A DNA stretch of 64,000 nt from contig CALUSM010000004.1 of the NCBI GenBank assembly GCA_944323445.1, positions 22,202-86,201 of the forward strand, in the 5' to 3' direction. Of this stretch, positions 8,683 to 18,553 are shown one piece after another. Within the stretch, counting starts at the first letter, position 1. Each line of letters opens with the position of its first letter. This DNA comes from an uncultured Bacteroidales bacterium. Lineage in GTDB: Bacteria; Bacteroidota; Bacteroidia; Bacteroidales; UBA932. The position numbers were made by a program, and so were the translations under genes. Under the pieces are notes generated by a model. That model worked only from the letters and a program-made list of their open reading frames with translations, did no database searches and had not been told where the DNA came from.

Positions 8683-9222
8683 ATGAGCATCCAAGAGACA
8701 ATACAGGCCGCAGCGGCCGGGGACCACCGGGCTTTCGCCGCCATCGTGGAGCAATACCGGCAGATGGTATGGCGCGTGGCCCTGCGGATGCTCGGCGACC
8801 CGGACGAGGCGGAGGACGCGGTACAGGAGACATTCATCCGGGCTTGGAAGGCCCTCCCGGGCTTCGACCGGCGCTACAGCCCCGCCACCTGGCTCGGGAC
8901 CATTGCCGCCCGCCTGTGCTGCGACATCCTGCGGAAGCGCTCGGCACACAGGAAGTTCGAGACAGATGTAGTCTGGACCAATGCCAGGGAGAGGGCGGAG
9001 GACCCGGAAAGCGGAAGTCTCGCCCGAGAGCTCGAAGCCCGGCTCAGGCGGGTCATTCAGACTCTCTCCCCGATGCAGCGGACAGCCTTCGTCCTCCACG
9101 AGATAGAGCAGCTTCCATTCGAGGAGGTCCGCAGAGCCACCGGCTGGAGCGCAGTGCAGCTCAAGAGCAACCTCTACCTCGCCCGGCAGAAGGTCCGGAA
9201 GGCCCTCGAAAAAGAATTGTAA
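8683..9222 (+). CDS. ECF-type RNA polymerase sigma factor
   Basis: A 179-aa sigma-70 family protein. Region 2 is recognisable (FAAIVEQYRQMVWRVALRMLG, then DEAEDAVQETFIRAWKAL), followed by a variable linker and a region 4 with the RTAFVLHEIEQLPFEEV and WSAVQLKSNLYLARQKVRKAL helix-turn-helix. ECF factors direct RNA polymerase to a small regulon and are usually held by an anti-sigma factor. The following gene encodes a small single-span protein and is the obvious candidate partner. The sigma gene lies 43 nt after the sulfatase; co-regulation of the two is possible but unproven. Confidence 0.92.
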   Translation: MSIQETIQAAAAGDHRAFAAIVEQYRQMVWRVALRMLGDPDEAEDAVQETFIRAWKALPGFDRRYSPATWLGTIAARLCCDILRKRSAHRKFETDVVWTNARERAEDPESGSLARELEARLRRVIQTLSPMQRTAFVLHEIEQLPFEEVRRATGWSAVQLKSNLYLARQKVRKALEKEL

Positions 9223-9241
9223 ACAGAAAAATACCGCAGTT

Positions 9242-9631
9242 ATGGACAAATACAGACAATTCATAGAAGATGTGCGCCGCTCCCGGCCGCAGATGCCTCA
9301 TCCGGAGGAGGTCACCGCGCGGATAGCGGAACACACAGGAGCAATGCCGCAGGACACTACTGCACGACCCGACCCGCTCCGCACAGGCCGCATCCGCCTC
9401 GCTGCGGCCCTCACCGGAATTGCCGCAGCTGCCTCGCTGGTATTGACCCTGTCGCAGGCCCTCTCTTCCGAAGGAACTGAGGGAATGACAGACGTCTGCA
9501 CCATCTCCGCCGCAGTTGCTGGCAGACACAGTATTGACAGATACCGCGAACTACAGGTACAGGCTCGACGCTATTCCGCAGCCAAGGCCCGCGCCCTAAA
9601 AATCTACCGCCATGAAAACATTGAAAATTAG
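9242..9631 (+). CDS. Small single-span membrane protein, possible anti-sigma factor
   Basis: A 129-aa protein with a charged N-terminal half (residues 1-48), one hydrophobic segment near 52-71 (LAAALTGIAAAASLVLTL) and a short outer part. I recognise no family. Size, topology and position 19 nt after the ECF sigma gene are what is expected of a compact anti-sigma factor, so I infer that role. Its last 20 nt overlap the next gene. Confidence 0.5.
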   Translation: MDKYRQFIEDVRRSRPQMPHPEEVTARIAEHTGAMPQDTTARPDPLRTGRIRLAAALTGIAAAASLVLTLSQALSSEGTEGMTDVCTISAAVAGRHSIDRYRELQVQARRYSAAKARALKIYRHENIEN

Positions 9632-10697
9632 CATTTCTCTAATCATCTCAGCACTGCTTACCACTTCCTGCGTCACCTGGTACACAGTGGCCCCGGAGAT
9701 TCATCCTGACGGAAGCATGACCATGAGCATATATGCGGAAGCCGACTCCGCCTGCATTGTCGGAGACCGTTCCAGCCATCCCTTCCTCTTCGCACCCGAC
9801 GGGAGTTGGAGCCTCGAGCCCCTGCCCGGGAACCGGACATTCCACTTCCTCAACGACTCTATAACGCACAACTACGTTGCCCGCCGGGAATTTGCCCGTA
9901 GTGACACCGCCGCCCGCATGGTACCCGCCTCCGAGGAGGTAGCCGGACTGCCCTACCTACGCGGACACGAGAACTGGAGCCGCCGCTGGGGACTGTTCTT
10001 CCACACCTACAGTTACTCCTGCCGATTCCCCGGTATAGCCGGACAGATGCCCGTCGCCCCGGAAGAGTGCATGAACCCCCAAACGATACACCGTTGGTTC
10101 GGAGACCGGGACAGCCGCTACGACGGGATGAACGGAGCCGAGATTTACGACGGAGTGCTCAGCCCCGCCTCCGAGGAGTACTGCAACTGGTTTAATGAGT
10201 GCTACTACCGGGAGTATTGCAGGGTCCTCAGCTCCGGCACCGGCAAGCGTCTGACACAGCAGCAGGAGATGGATGTGATAGAGAAATTCCGGGAATCCCT
10301 CGACTTCTTCAACGGCACCGCAACCGTCAACAGTGCCAGCGTCATCGAGGCCGCCCGCCTGATGGATACTGTGACTGGCGGCACGGCCTTCTCCGAAGCA
10401 GCCGCGGACCATGCCGACCGATGGGCTGAGACGCTCAGCGCCCGCGAGGAAGAACTGCTCGCCCCCTTCATCTACGCCCTGCGCTACACCGTCACCATGC
10501 CGGGCCGCCTGACCTCCGCCAACACGGCACTAATAGATGAAGGCATCCCTGTCTGGAAAGTGGACGGCTTCCGCCTCCTCGCCGGCGACCTGACCGTTGA
10601 GGCCACCTCCCGCCGTGCCAACCCCCTCGGCTTCATCCTCCTCGGCCTCATCGTTCTGGTCAGCGCAGTCATCTTTTTCCATCCACGCCGCTACTGA
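9612..10697 (+). CDS. Lipoprotein with C-terminal membrane anchor, unknown function
   Basis: A 361-aa protein with a lipoprotein signal (ALLTTSC, Cys20) and a second hydrophobic segment at the extreme C-terminus (LGFILLGLIVLVSAVIFF). The body has no motif I recognise; it is rich in Trp and Tyr and is probably periplasmic. The start overlaps the putative anti-sigma gene, so the sigma factor, its partner and this lipoprotein appear to be one unit; it may be part of the signal-sensing side. This is inference from order only. Confidence 0.65.
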   Translation: MKTLKISISLIISALLTTSCVTWYTVAPEIHPDGSMTMSIYAEADSACIVGDRSSHPFLFAPDGSWSLEPLPGNRTFHFLNDSITHNYVARREFARSDTAARMVPASEEVAGLPYLRGHENWSRRWGLFFHTYSYSCRFPGIAGQMPVAPEECMNPQTIHRWFGDRDSRYDGMNGAEIYDGVLSPASEEYCNWFNECYYREYCRVLSSGTGKRLTQQQEMDVIEKFRESLDFFNGTATVNSASVIEAARLMDTVTGGTAFSEAAADHADRWAETLSAREEELLAPFIYALRYTVTMPGRLTSANTALIDEGIPVWKVDGFRLLAGDLTVEATSRRANPLGFILLGLIVLVSAVIFFHPRRY

Positions 10698-10713
10698 CAT
10701 ATACAATCCAATG

Positions 10714-11864
10714 TCACATATTGCGCCAGGAGAGCACTTCGCCCGAAGAAGTCATGAGCGGAGTCTCTCCGGCGTAGATGACAGAACGCCGGGAAGGTGA
10801 GACACCGGAAAGTCCGGCCCAATAGTCAAGTCCATTGAAATAGTCGGTGGAGAATGTGGCCCCGGATTTTATCTCGTAGGCATGCTGGCTGTCCCCTGCC
10901 GTTACAATCAAGTCCACCTCATGTCCGGCGCTGTCTCTCCAGAATGAGAGCACCGGGTCTATGCCGCGATTGAGACTGCGCTTGAGGATTTCATTGACAA
11001 CCATATTTTCGAACAGGCCTCCTCTGAGATAATGCGTAGACACCTGCTCCGGACTCTTAATGTCCAGCAGCGAACAGGCCAGGCCGGTATCGTAGAAATA
11101 GAGTTTGGGCGATTTTACCAGTCTCTTGGAAAAATTGCGGTAATCCGGCCTCAGAAAATATACTATATAACTCTCCTCCAGCACTGACAGCCATGAGTCC
11201 ACGGTCGGAGAAGTCACTCCACATTCTACGGCCAATGATGATTTGTTCAGTATCTGCCCGATACGTCCTGCACACAGACGGACCAACTTACGGAACCTCG
11301 ACAGGTCCTCTATGGCTTTCATCTGCCGTACGTCTTTTTCCAGATAGGACTTTATGTAACTTGGAAAATAATCCACGGGGTGAATCCCGCGGTCATACAG
11401 AGCCGGGTACGAACCATAGAAAATCTCCGCATCGACATTTTCCGGAAGAATACCTGCCTGCCCCATCTCCTCATGAGACAAGGGCAACAACGTCAACAGC
11501 GCCGTCCTGCCTGCCAGAGACTGGTCTATCGCTTCCATCAACTCAAAATTCTGCGACCCTGTCAGGACATACATTCCCATTTCCCGGGACTTGTCCGCAT
11601 GGGTCTGCAGATAGGAAAGGATAGACGGAACCCTCTGCACCTCGTCAATTATCGTCTTGGAAGGATAGGTAGCAATGAATCCTCTCGGGTCCTTTAAGGC
11701 AAACTCTCTGTTGTCCAAGTCTTCAAGAGAAACTTGCCTGAAATCCGGAAATGCCGTCTCAGCAAGAGTTGATTTACCGGACTGCCTTGGCCCTGTGATA
11801 GTTACAAATGGAATTTGACTGCAAGCTGCTGCAATTTATCTACCGCTGTTCTTCCTATTTTCAT
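10714..11864 (-). pseudogene. AAA+ ATPase of the DUF4143 family, broken by a single-base frameshift
   Basis: From the ATG at 11864 the first 20 codons read into a TAA at 11802-11804. Shifting one base near 11809-11811, as if a G were missing from a GG run on the plus strand, restores VTITGPRQSGKST, a Walker A motif. The same frame continues as the long downstream part: TIIDEVQRVP (Walker B), VLTGSQNFELM (sensor), then the DUF4143 C-terminal nuclease-like region ending near GDSQHAYEIKSGATF. Restored length is about 383 aa, normal for this family of unknown role. A truncated product from an internal start would lack the ATP site. A sequencing error at a short G run is a real alternative. Confidence 0.8.
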
Positions 11865-11908
11865 TTTGCATCATTTTTTTGCAAATTTAAAATTAAATCT
11901 TAAATCTG

Positions 11909-11949
11909 CAAAAAACTGCCGCAATCATCATCAATGACGATTGCGGCAG
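11909..11949 (-). terminator. Terminator of the histidine-phosphatase gene
   Basis: A strong hairpin (CTGCCGCAATC paired with GATTGCGGCAG) is followed on the minus strand by a T run. It lies about 30 nt after the phosphatase stop. The loop-side sequence is almost the same as in the groL terminator at 13339-13381. Confidence 0.8.
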
Positions 11950-11978
11950 CATTATAATAAAACATGTAATCTGGACAA

Positions 11979-12626
11979 TCATTTGACTGCCACCGAGAGC
12001 TGCATTGTAGCCATATGTCTGTTCATCCAGTCTAAAGTCCAGCCCATACCACCGCTATAAGTAAGGCGGGTCATGCCGAGATTGTCCATACCCAATTTAT
12101 GAGTCATGCTTGCACACGATCCAAGTACGCCGCGGAGAAAACATTTGAACGCAACTCCATGACCTACTATAAGAAATTCCCCTTTTTCATACCGGTTAAG
12201 AATTTCCTGCTCAATAAAATCAGTCATACGTATCTCTACATCGTGTTGGCTTTCTCCCCCTGGCGGACAGAAAAAGGGATTTTCACATTCCAGTCTATGC
12301 CTGATTTCAGGTGTATAAATCTCCGTTCTTAACTTTCCCTCCCATGCTCCCTGAGAAAGTTCCTCCAAGCGATTGGAATAGACCACTGCATTTGCTGCAC
12401 TATCTGTTATCAGTCCCATGGCATCCAAAGTCTGACGAGCCCTAAAAGCAGTAGAACAAAATATTTTATCAAACATCATTCCACTGTCTCTTATCGCCTT
12501 TCCGGTAGCGACAGCCTGTTCAATCCCATATGAAGTCAGCGGAAGATCTGAGCTCCTTCCTCCTATGACATCATTCATGACATTTAAATATGTCTGCCCA
12601 TGCCTTAACAGATATAGTACAATCAT
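11979..12626 (-). CDS. Histidine phosphatase superfamily (phosphoglycerate-mutase-like) protein
   Basis: A 215-aa protein with the branch-1 catalytic motif LLRHGQT near the N-terminus (phosphorylated His9), a second-half FLIVGHGVAFK His motif, and the spaced Glu segment RLEELSQGAWEG. These fit a phosphatase of the cofactor-independent-of-2,3-BPG or broad-specificity type rather than a true glycolytic mutase, because the substrate-specific segments are not clear. Substrate unknown. It is followed by its own terminator and preceded within 21 nt by the stop of a membrane-protein gene on the same strand. Confidence 0.85.
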   Translation of the reverse strand: MIVLYLLRHGQTYLNVMNDVIGGRSSDLPLTSYGIEQAVATGKAIRDSGMMFDKIFCSTAFRARQTLDAMGLITDSAANAVVYSNRLEELSQGAWEGKLRTEIYTPEIRHRLECENPFFCPPGGESQHDVEIRMTDFIEQEILNRYEKGEFLIVGHGVAFKCFLRGVLGSCASMTHKLGMDNLGMTRLTYSGGMGWTLDWMNRHMATMQLSVAVK

Positions 12627-12647
12627 GTTTTATCAGACTTGGATGTT

Positions 12648-13280
12648 TCAGGCTGCCTGACTGCAGTCAGGAGCACCGTCCTTAATCTTCTTCCAGCCAC
12701 GCAGGATCGTGAAGAACACTACAAGGGTTATTATGGCATTGATGAATCCGCCGACAAACGGGATAATGCTCACAACCGCTCCTACAAGAATCCATATTGT
12801 GCTGGTGTAAAGGACTGCTGCTCCGCTCTTGGCATCTTCAGTATAGGTGGCCGAATCACGGAGGGCCTTGAAGCCTGAAAGGAGTTTGATATAACCGATG
12901 ATTACAAGCACAAGCCATGCTATGCCGCCGATTATGGGTATAAAGTCTGCGACAATGGCCACAATCAGAAGAATGTAGGCGATGTAGATGTCTTTTGCGG
13001 CCTTCTGGTCCGACTCATTGGCCTGTACATCCACAAACTTCTTGATGTTCAGGAAAAACAATACATAACCGGCGATTACGGCTATCTGGCAGATAATGTC
13101 CAGAGTTCCGAATGCGCCTGTAGGGCCGCTCTCTCCCGCAAGAGCTGACAGAAATCCTACGGGGTTCAGAATACCGTCTATCGCCCCGAAAATTGATCCG
13201 AGGATACCTGCGATAGTGTATATCCAAATTGAGTTGATAATCATACCCACACTTTGGGTCCAGACTTGATTTTTTTGCAT
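12648..13280 (-). CDS. Multi-span membrane protein of unknown function
   Basis: A 210-aa protein with about five hydrophobic segments, among them IINSIWIYTIAGILGSIFGA, AVIAGYVLFFLNI, YIAYILLIVAIVADFIPIIGG and STIWILVGAVVSIIPFVGGF. I do not recognise a named family. I start at MQKNQVW (13280) because the upstream in-frame ATG lies in an AT-rich leader. It lies between the groL terminator and the phosphatase gene and may be co-transcribed with the latter. Confidence 0.65.
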   Translation of the reverse strand: MQKNQVWTQSVGMIINSIWIYTIAGILGSIFGAIDGILNPVGFLSALAGESGPTGAFGTLDIICQIAVIAGYVLFFLNIKKFVDVQANESDQKAAKDIYIAYILLIVAIVADFIPIIGGIAWLVLVIIGYIKLLSGFKALRDSATYTEDAKSGAAVLYTSTIWILVGAVVSIIPFVGGFINAIITLVVFFTILRGWKKIKDGAPDCSQAA

Positions 13281-13338
13281 AGTGTTTAATTTTATAAGGT
13301 TAGTAACTCCCACAAATTTAACAATAATATTTTTGATT

Positions 13339-13381
13339 AAAAAAAAACTGCCGCAACCGTCTGCTATGACGATTGCGGCAG
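13339..13381 (-). terminator. Terminator of groSL
   Basis: The hairpin CTGCCGCAA ... TTGCGGCAG is followed on the minus strand by eight or more T residues, 35 nt beyond the groL stop. One side of the stem and part of the loop (CTGCCGCAATCGTCAT) are shared with the terminator at 11909-11949. Confidence 0.88.
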
Positions 13382-13415
13382 CCTTGTCTCAAAATATGGG
13401 AGTGCCGTCAGCTGA

Positions 13416-15056
<1,641 letters not shown>

Positions 15057-15080
15057 TTAAAAGTTAAACAAACAGATTAA

Positions 15081-15350
15081 TTAAAGAACTGCGAGCACGT
15101 CGGACTGACGCATCATCAGATAGTCCTTGCCGTCAACGGTAATCTCGGTTCCGGAATATTTTCCGTAGAGAACGGTGTCACCCACTTTCAGTTCCATGGG
15201 CTCATCCTTCTTGCCGCTGCCTACAGCGATTACCTTACCCTGCTGGGGTTTCTCTTTTGCTGTCTCGGGAATATAGATTCCGCTTGCTGTCTTGGTCTCA
15301 GCTTCTTTGGGCTCTACGAGCACTCTGTCTGCTAAAGGTCTAATGTTCAT
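15081..15350 (-). CDS. groS: Co-chaperonin GroES (10 kDa)
   Basis: An 89-aa GroES with the family start [14 protein letters not shown], the mobile loop [19 protein letters not shown] and the [22 protein letters not shown] core. It caps the GroEL ring during folding. The start is set by an ATG just after an AT-rich leader; groL follows at 36 nt. Confidence 0.99.
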   Translation of the reverse strand: MNIRPLADRVLVEPKEAETKTASGIYIPETAKEKPQQGKVIAVGSGKKDEPMELKVGDTVLYGKYSGTEITVDGKDYLMMRQSDVLAVL

Positions 15351-15395
15351 ATCTTTTAATTTTTAGTTGTTTTCAACTTGCACAGACACCTAAAA

Positions 15396-15428
15396 CAAAT
15401 TAAGTGCCACTCCGCACACTCTGCCAAA
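15396..15428 (-). promoter_or_regulatory. Possible groSL promoter
   Basis: On the minus strand a TTTG (15425-15428) is followed after 21 nt by TTAATTTG (15396-15403), one base from the TAnnTTTG consensus, about 45 nt before groS. It lies back to back with the fic promoter. Confidence 0.4.
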
Positions 15429-15435
15429 ATGTCAC

Positions 15436-15466
15436 TTTGCCATGTGGACGACTTTGCGTATCTTTG
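15436..15466 (+). promoter_or_regulatory. fic promoter with both consensus boxes
   Basis: TTTG (15436-15439), 19 nt, TATCTTTG (15459-15466) is a textbook Bacteroidetes promoter. Transcription should start about 5 nt beyond the -7 box, only a few bases before the ATG at 15477, so the mRNA is almost leaderless. This also supports 15477 over upstream starts. Confidence 0.75.
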
Positions 15467-15476
15467 CTCTGCTATT

Positions 15477-16577
15477 ATGATAACGGACTTTGAGGAATAT
15501 ATAAGGCAGGGTGAGCCGTCGAGGGCGGAGCGGGCGCAGGCATGGCGCACGGCCATCGGACTTCAGGACGTGGACGGACTGAAGCCCTCGGCATACCTTA
15601 TAGATACCGCCCGCGAGCATATCGAGGGAGACATCTCGCTCCGGGAAGTACGACAGCGCATTGAGTCCTACTACGAGAGCCGCACAGCAAGGGAAGACAC
15701 CGGCAGTGATGAACGTACCAAAGAGGCCGACACAGTCTCTTACAGAATCACCGAACTTCTCACAGAACAGGCATTTTCCATGACTCCGGCTGAACTCATC
15801 CGTATCCATCGGTATCTTTTCACAGGCATTTACAAATTCGCCGGCCGCATCCGGGACTATAACATCACCAAAAAAGAATGGGTATTGGACGGAGGTACAG
15901 TAATATATGCCGGTGCCGGCCTGATAACCGAGACCCTGGAATACGACATCTCTACTGAAAGGGATTTTTCATACGAGGGACTGACAGCAGATGAGGCTGT
16001 GCGGCATATTGCAAGATTTATATCCAATCTTTGGCAGGTGCATCCTTTTGGAGAAGGCAACACCCGCACAACTGCGGTATTCCTGATAAAATATCTCCGC
16101 AGTTTCGGGTTCAATGTAGGAAACGATACTTTCGAAAGGCACTCATGGTTTTTCAGGAACGCCCTTGTCAGGGCCAATTACAATGACCTGAAAAACGGAA
16201 TAACAGCCACCACAGAGCCGCTGGAAAGATTTTTGCGTCATCTCCTTCTGAACGAAGAGGCCGACTTGCGGAACAGGACCCTGCATATAAAAGCGGACGG
16301 ATTAACGGTCCGGAATGAACCTTTAAAACACGATTTAAAGGTTCAAAATGAACCTTCAAACAATTTGACCGGAAAGGCATCCTTGACAGAAATAGCTGTC
16401 CTACAACTTATAGCGGAGAATCCATCTGTCAAGATTGAAGAGATGGCGGCCAATACTAAAAAGTCGAGGAGCACGATAAAACGGGCCATTGACCGGCTCA
16501 GGGAAAAAGGCATCATAGAAAGGACAGGCGCAAAGAAAAACGGATCCTGGAAAATATTGAACGGCAATGAACACTGA
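15477..16577 (+). CDS. Fic family protein (AMPylator-type) with C-terminal winged helix-turn-helix
   Basis: A 366-aa protein. The Fic core carries the active-site motif HPFGEGNTR at 189-197, which fits transfer of AMP from ATP to a protein hydroxyl. Upstream, residues about 38-66 (TAREHIEGDISLREVRQRI) resemble an antitoxin-like helix with an IEG, a candidate for the inhibitory segment, though the usual Ser/Thr of (S/T)xxxE(G/N) is not obvious. The last 80 residues contain a winged-HTH (EEMAANTKKSRSTIKRAIDRL). Such Fic-wHTH proteins are widespread in Bacteroidales and may regulate themselves. The gene overlaps the start of tadA by 11 nt. Target protein unknown. Confidence 0.9.
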   Translation: MITDFEEYIRQGEPSRAERAQAWRTAIGLQDVDGLKPSAYLIDTAREHIEGDISLREVRQRIESYYESRTAREDTGSDERTKEADTVSYRITELLTEQAFSMTPAELIRIHRYLFTGIYKFAGRIRDYNITKKEWVLDGGTVIYAGAGLITETLEYDISTERDFSYEGLTADEAVRHIARFISNLWQVHPFGEGNTRTTAVFLIKYLRSFGFNVGNDTFERHSWFFRNALVRANYNDLKNGITATTEPLERFLRHLLLNEEADLRNRTLHIKADGLTVRNEPLKHDLKVQNEPSNNLTGKASLTEIAVLQLIAENPSVKIEEMAANTKKSRSTIKRAIDRLREKGIIERTGAKKNGSWKILNGNEH

Positions 16578-17007
16578 CCACGAGAAATACATGCGCGAGG
16601 CCCTGAAGGAGGCGCGGAGGGCCGAGGCCGAGGGGGAGATCCCCATCGGAGCGGTAGTGGTGTGCGAGGGGCGGATCATCGCCCGGGCGCACAACCAGAC
16701 GGAGACCCTCCACGACCCAACGGCCCACGCCGAGATGCTGGCCATGACGGCCGCCACCGCCTACATCGGAGGCAAGTACCTCCCGGAATGTACCCTCTAC
16801 GTCACTGTCGAGCCCTGCCCGATGTGCGCCGCCGCGATGGCCTGGACCCAGGTCGGAGCGGTAGTCTACGGTGCACCCGACCCAAAGCGCGGCTACACCC
16901 TCTTCTCCCCTTCCCTCCTCCATCCGAGGACAAGGGTCAGCAGCGGAGTACTTTCAGAAGAGTGCAGCGCCATTATGACAGATTTTTTCAAGAAGATAAG
17001 ACGCTGA
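16567..17007 (+). CDS. tadA: tRNA-specific adenosine deaminase / nucleoside deaminase
   Basis: A 146-aa zinc deaminase with the catalytic HAEM motif (residues 57-60 region) and PCPMC about 30 residues later, the zinc-binding pair. It converts A34 to inosine in the anticodon of tRNA-Arg in most bacteria; some close relatives act on guanine or free nucleosides. Length and the C-terminal helix ECSAIMTDFFKKIRR fit TadA. The ATG lies inside the end of the Fic gene, and a YqaA-like gene follows at 7 nt. Confidence 0.88.
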   Translation: MNTDHEKYMREALKEARRAEAEGEIPIGAVVVCEGRIIARAHNQTETLHDPTAHAEMLAMTAATAYIGGKYLPECTLYVTVEPCPMCAAAMAWTQVGAVVYGAPDPKRGYTLFSPSLLHPRTRVSSGVLSEECSAIMTDFFKKIRR

Positions 17008-17014
17008 CCGGACA

Positions 17015-17479
17015 ATGGACCTGGAATTTCTGCTCGACCTCGGCTACATCGGCCTGTTCATCGGCACCTTCATCGCAGCTACCGTCGTCCCGTTCTCATC
17101 GGATTTCCTCATCATCGGCATCCTCATAGCCGGAGGCGACCCGCTCGTATCCTGGATCTGCGCCACCGCCGGCAACTGGCTCGGAGGCCTGACCTCCTAC
17201 TGGATAGGCCGCATCGGCAAGTGGGAGTGGATAGAAAAGTGGTTCCATGTCAAGGAGGAGACCCTGCTGAAACAGAAGTCGAAAATAGACAAGTACGGCT
17301 CCCTGCTGGCCTTCCTGACCTGGCTGCCCTTCGTGGGCGACGTCTTCGCCATCGGCCTGGGCTTCTACAAGCTGCATTTCGGCCGCTGCGCCCTCTTCAT
17401 GCTCATCGGCAAGGGCACCCGATTCGCTTTCTGGCTGGCCCTCTACTACATTTTCGGCGACAGCCTGCCGACGTTTTAA
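17015..17479 (+). CDS. YqaA/DedA-superfamily membrane protein
   Basis: A 154-aa inner-membrane protein of the VTT (SNARE-associated/DedA) superfamily, short YqaA type. Recognisable features are the GTFIAATVVPFSSDFLII re-entrant segment, GNWLGGLTSYWIGR and the FLTWLPFVGDVFAIGLGFYKL segment with its conserved Pro-Phe-x-Gly. DedA relatives take part in lipid scrambling or undecaprenyl-phosphate recycling; YqaA itself has no settled role. It follows tadA closely and is followed by a tRNA gene with its own promoter. Confidence 0.8.
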   Translation: MDLEFLLDLGYIGLFIGTFIAATVVPFSSDFLIIGILIAGGDPLVSWICATAGNWLGGLTSYWIGRIGKWEWIEKWFHVKEETLLKQKSKIDKYGSLLAFLTWLPFVGDVFAIGLGFYKLHFGRCALFMLIGKGTRFAFWLALYYIFGDSLPTF

Positions 17480-17488
17480 AAAAATGTA

Positions 17489-17496
17489 TAACTTTG
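17489..17496 (+). promoter_or_regulatory. -7 box of the tRNA-Gln promoter
   Basis: TAACTTTG is a match to TAnnTTTG, ending 10 nt before the mature tRNA 5' end. Confidence 0.6.
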
Positions 17497-17506
17497 CACC
17501 CGGTAT

Positions 17507-17577
17507 TGACCTATGGTGTAATGGTAGCACTACAGATTTTGGTTCTGTCTGTAGAGGTTCGAATCCTCTTAGGTCAA
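17507..17577 (+). tRNA. tRNA-Gln (anticodon TTG)
   Basis: A 71-nt cloverleaf. The acceptor stem pairs TGACCTA with TAGGTCA. The anticodon stem CAGA/TCTG encloses loop TTTTGGT, placing TTG at the anticodon. The T-arm is AGAGG-TTCGAAT-CCTCT. No CCA is encoded, as usual in this group. Confidence 0.96.
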
Positions 17578-17584
17578 CGACAAC

Positions 17585-18553
17585 ATGACAAAATCTTTTT
17601 TCATAACTTTACTTTTTTTGACGATTACACCCCTGTTCATCAGCGGGTGTAATTTTCATAATAAGATTGAGAAACAGCGCGGACCGCAGCCATTCCCCTC
17701 AGTCTCAGTACCCGCCATACTCGGCGGACAGGATGCAGCCGAATACGCGGCTGATCATTTTTGGAACAGATATTTTGACTCCACAGCCGCCTGGAACGGC
17801 ATTTCCGACACCCTCATCGGCGGAGTAAGTCAGAAAGACATGGCAACCGCCGTCCGGGAATACCTGCTCACCCTCTGGTCATTGCCCTACGACAAAGCCC
17901 TCAGGGCCCAGACACATCTGATGTCCCTGGCTGAAGCATCCCTGGGACCGGACACCTCCGGATATATCTACGACTGGTTCACCGCAACGATGGAATCCGC
18001 CCTCTGGCATCCCCTCTCGGAACTGCGCAGTGAAGGTCTCTACATACCGGTAATAGAGAGTATCCTGAGGACCAGGCGCACTGGAGAACATTACAGCACC
18101 TATTATCAGGAACAGCTTGCATCATGCATGAAAAACCGCCCCGGAACCCAAGCCGCAGACTTTACATTCACCGATGCCCGCGGGGGCTTCCACAGCCTCT
18201 ACAGCATCCCCGGCGAATACACCCTCCTGCTCTTCTCCAACCCGGGATGCCCGGCATGCCGTGAAATCATCTCCATGCTGGGACAATCCCCCGTCATAGC
18301 CTCTATGGTACAGGACGGACGCATGAGCCTGCTCAGCATATACATCGACGAGGACCTGACCGAATGGTTCAAAGGCCTGTCCGACTATCCCTCAGAATGG
18401 ATAACAGGATACAATCAGGACCTGTCCGTGCGCGACGCCCTCATCTACGATGTCCGTGCCATTCCCTCCCTGTACCTGCTGGACAGCGACAAGAAAGTCC
18501 TCTTCAAGGACATCTCTCCCGGCATGCTGATGCTTCAGCTGGAAAGACTCTAA
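17585..18553 (+). CDS. Lipoprotein with DUF5106-like and thioredoxin-like domains
   Basis: A 322-aa protein with a lipoprotein signal (PLFISGC, Cys22). The N-terminal half (about 45-180) with AAEYAADHFWNRYFD resembles DUF5106. The C-terminal half (about 185-322) is a TlpA/thioredoxin-like fold with CPAC at residues 222-225, and the cis-Pro region AIPSLYLLD. These proteins are common on the Bacteroidales envelope and probably act in periplasmic disulfide exchange or redox control; no substrate is known. The gene starts 7 nt after tRNA-Gln and may be read from the tRNA promoter. It converges on and overlaps the next gene by 4 nt. Confidence 0.82.
   Translation: MTKSFFITLLFLTITPLFISGCNFHNKIEKQRGPQPFPSVSVPAILGGQDAAEYAADHFWNRYFDSTAAWNGISDTLIGGVSQKDMATAVREYLLTLWSLPYDKALRAQTHLMSLAEASLGPDTSGYIYDWFTATMESALWHPLSELRSEGLYIPVIESILRTRRTGEHYSTYYQEQLASCMKNRPGTQAADFTFTDARGGFHSLYSIPGEYTLLLFSNPGCPACREIISMLGQSPVIASMVQDGRMSLLSIYIDEDLTEWFKGLSDYPSEWITGYNQDLSVRDALIYDVRAIPSLYLLDSDKKVLFKDISPGMLMLQLERL

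Noticed and set aside
15477..17007. fic-tadA as a toxin-antitoxin pair because of their overlap
   Set aside because: TadA is a housekeeping enzyme; the 11-nt overlap is ordinary compaction, and the Fic protein carries its own candidate inhibitory region.
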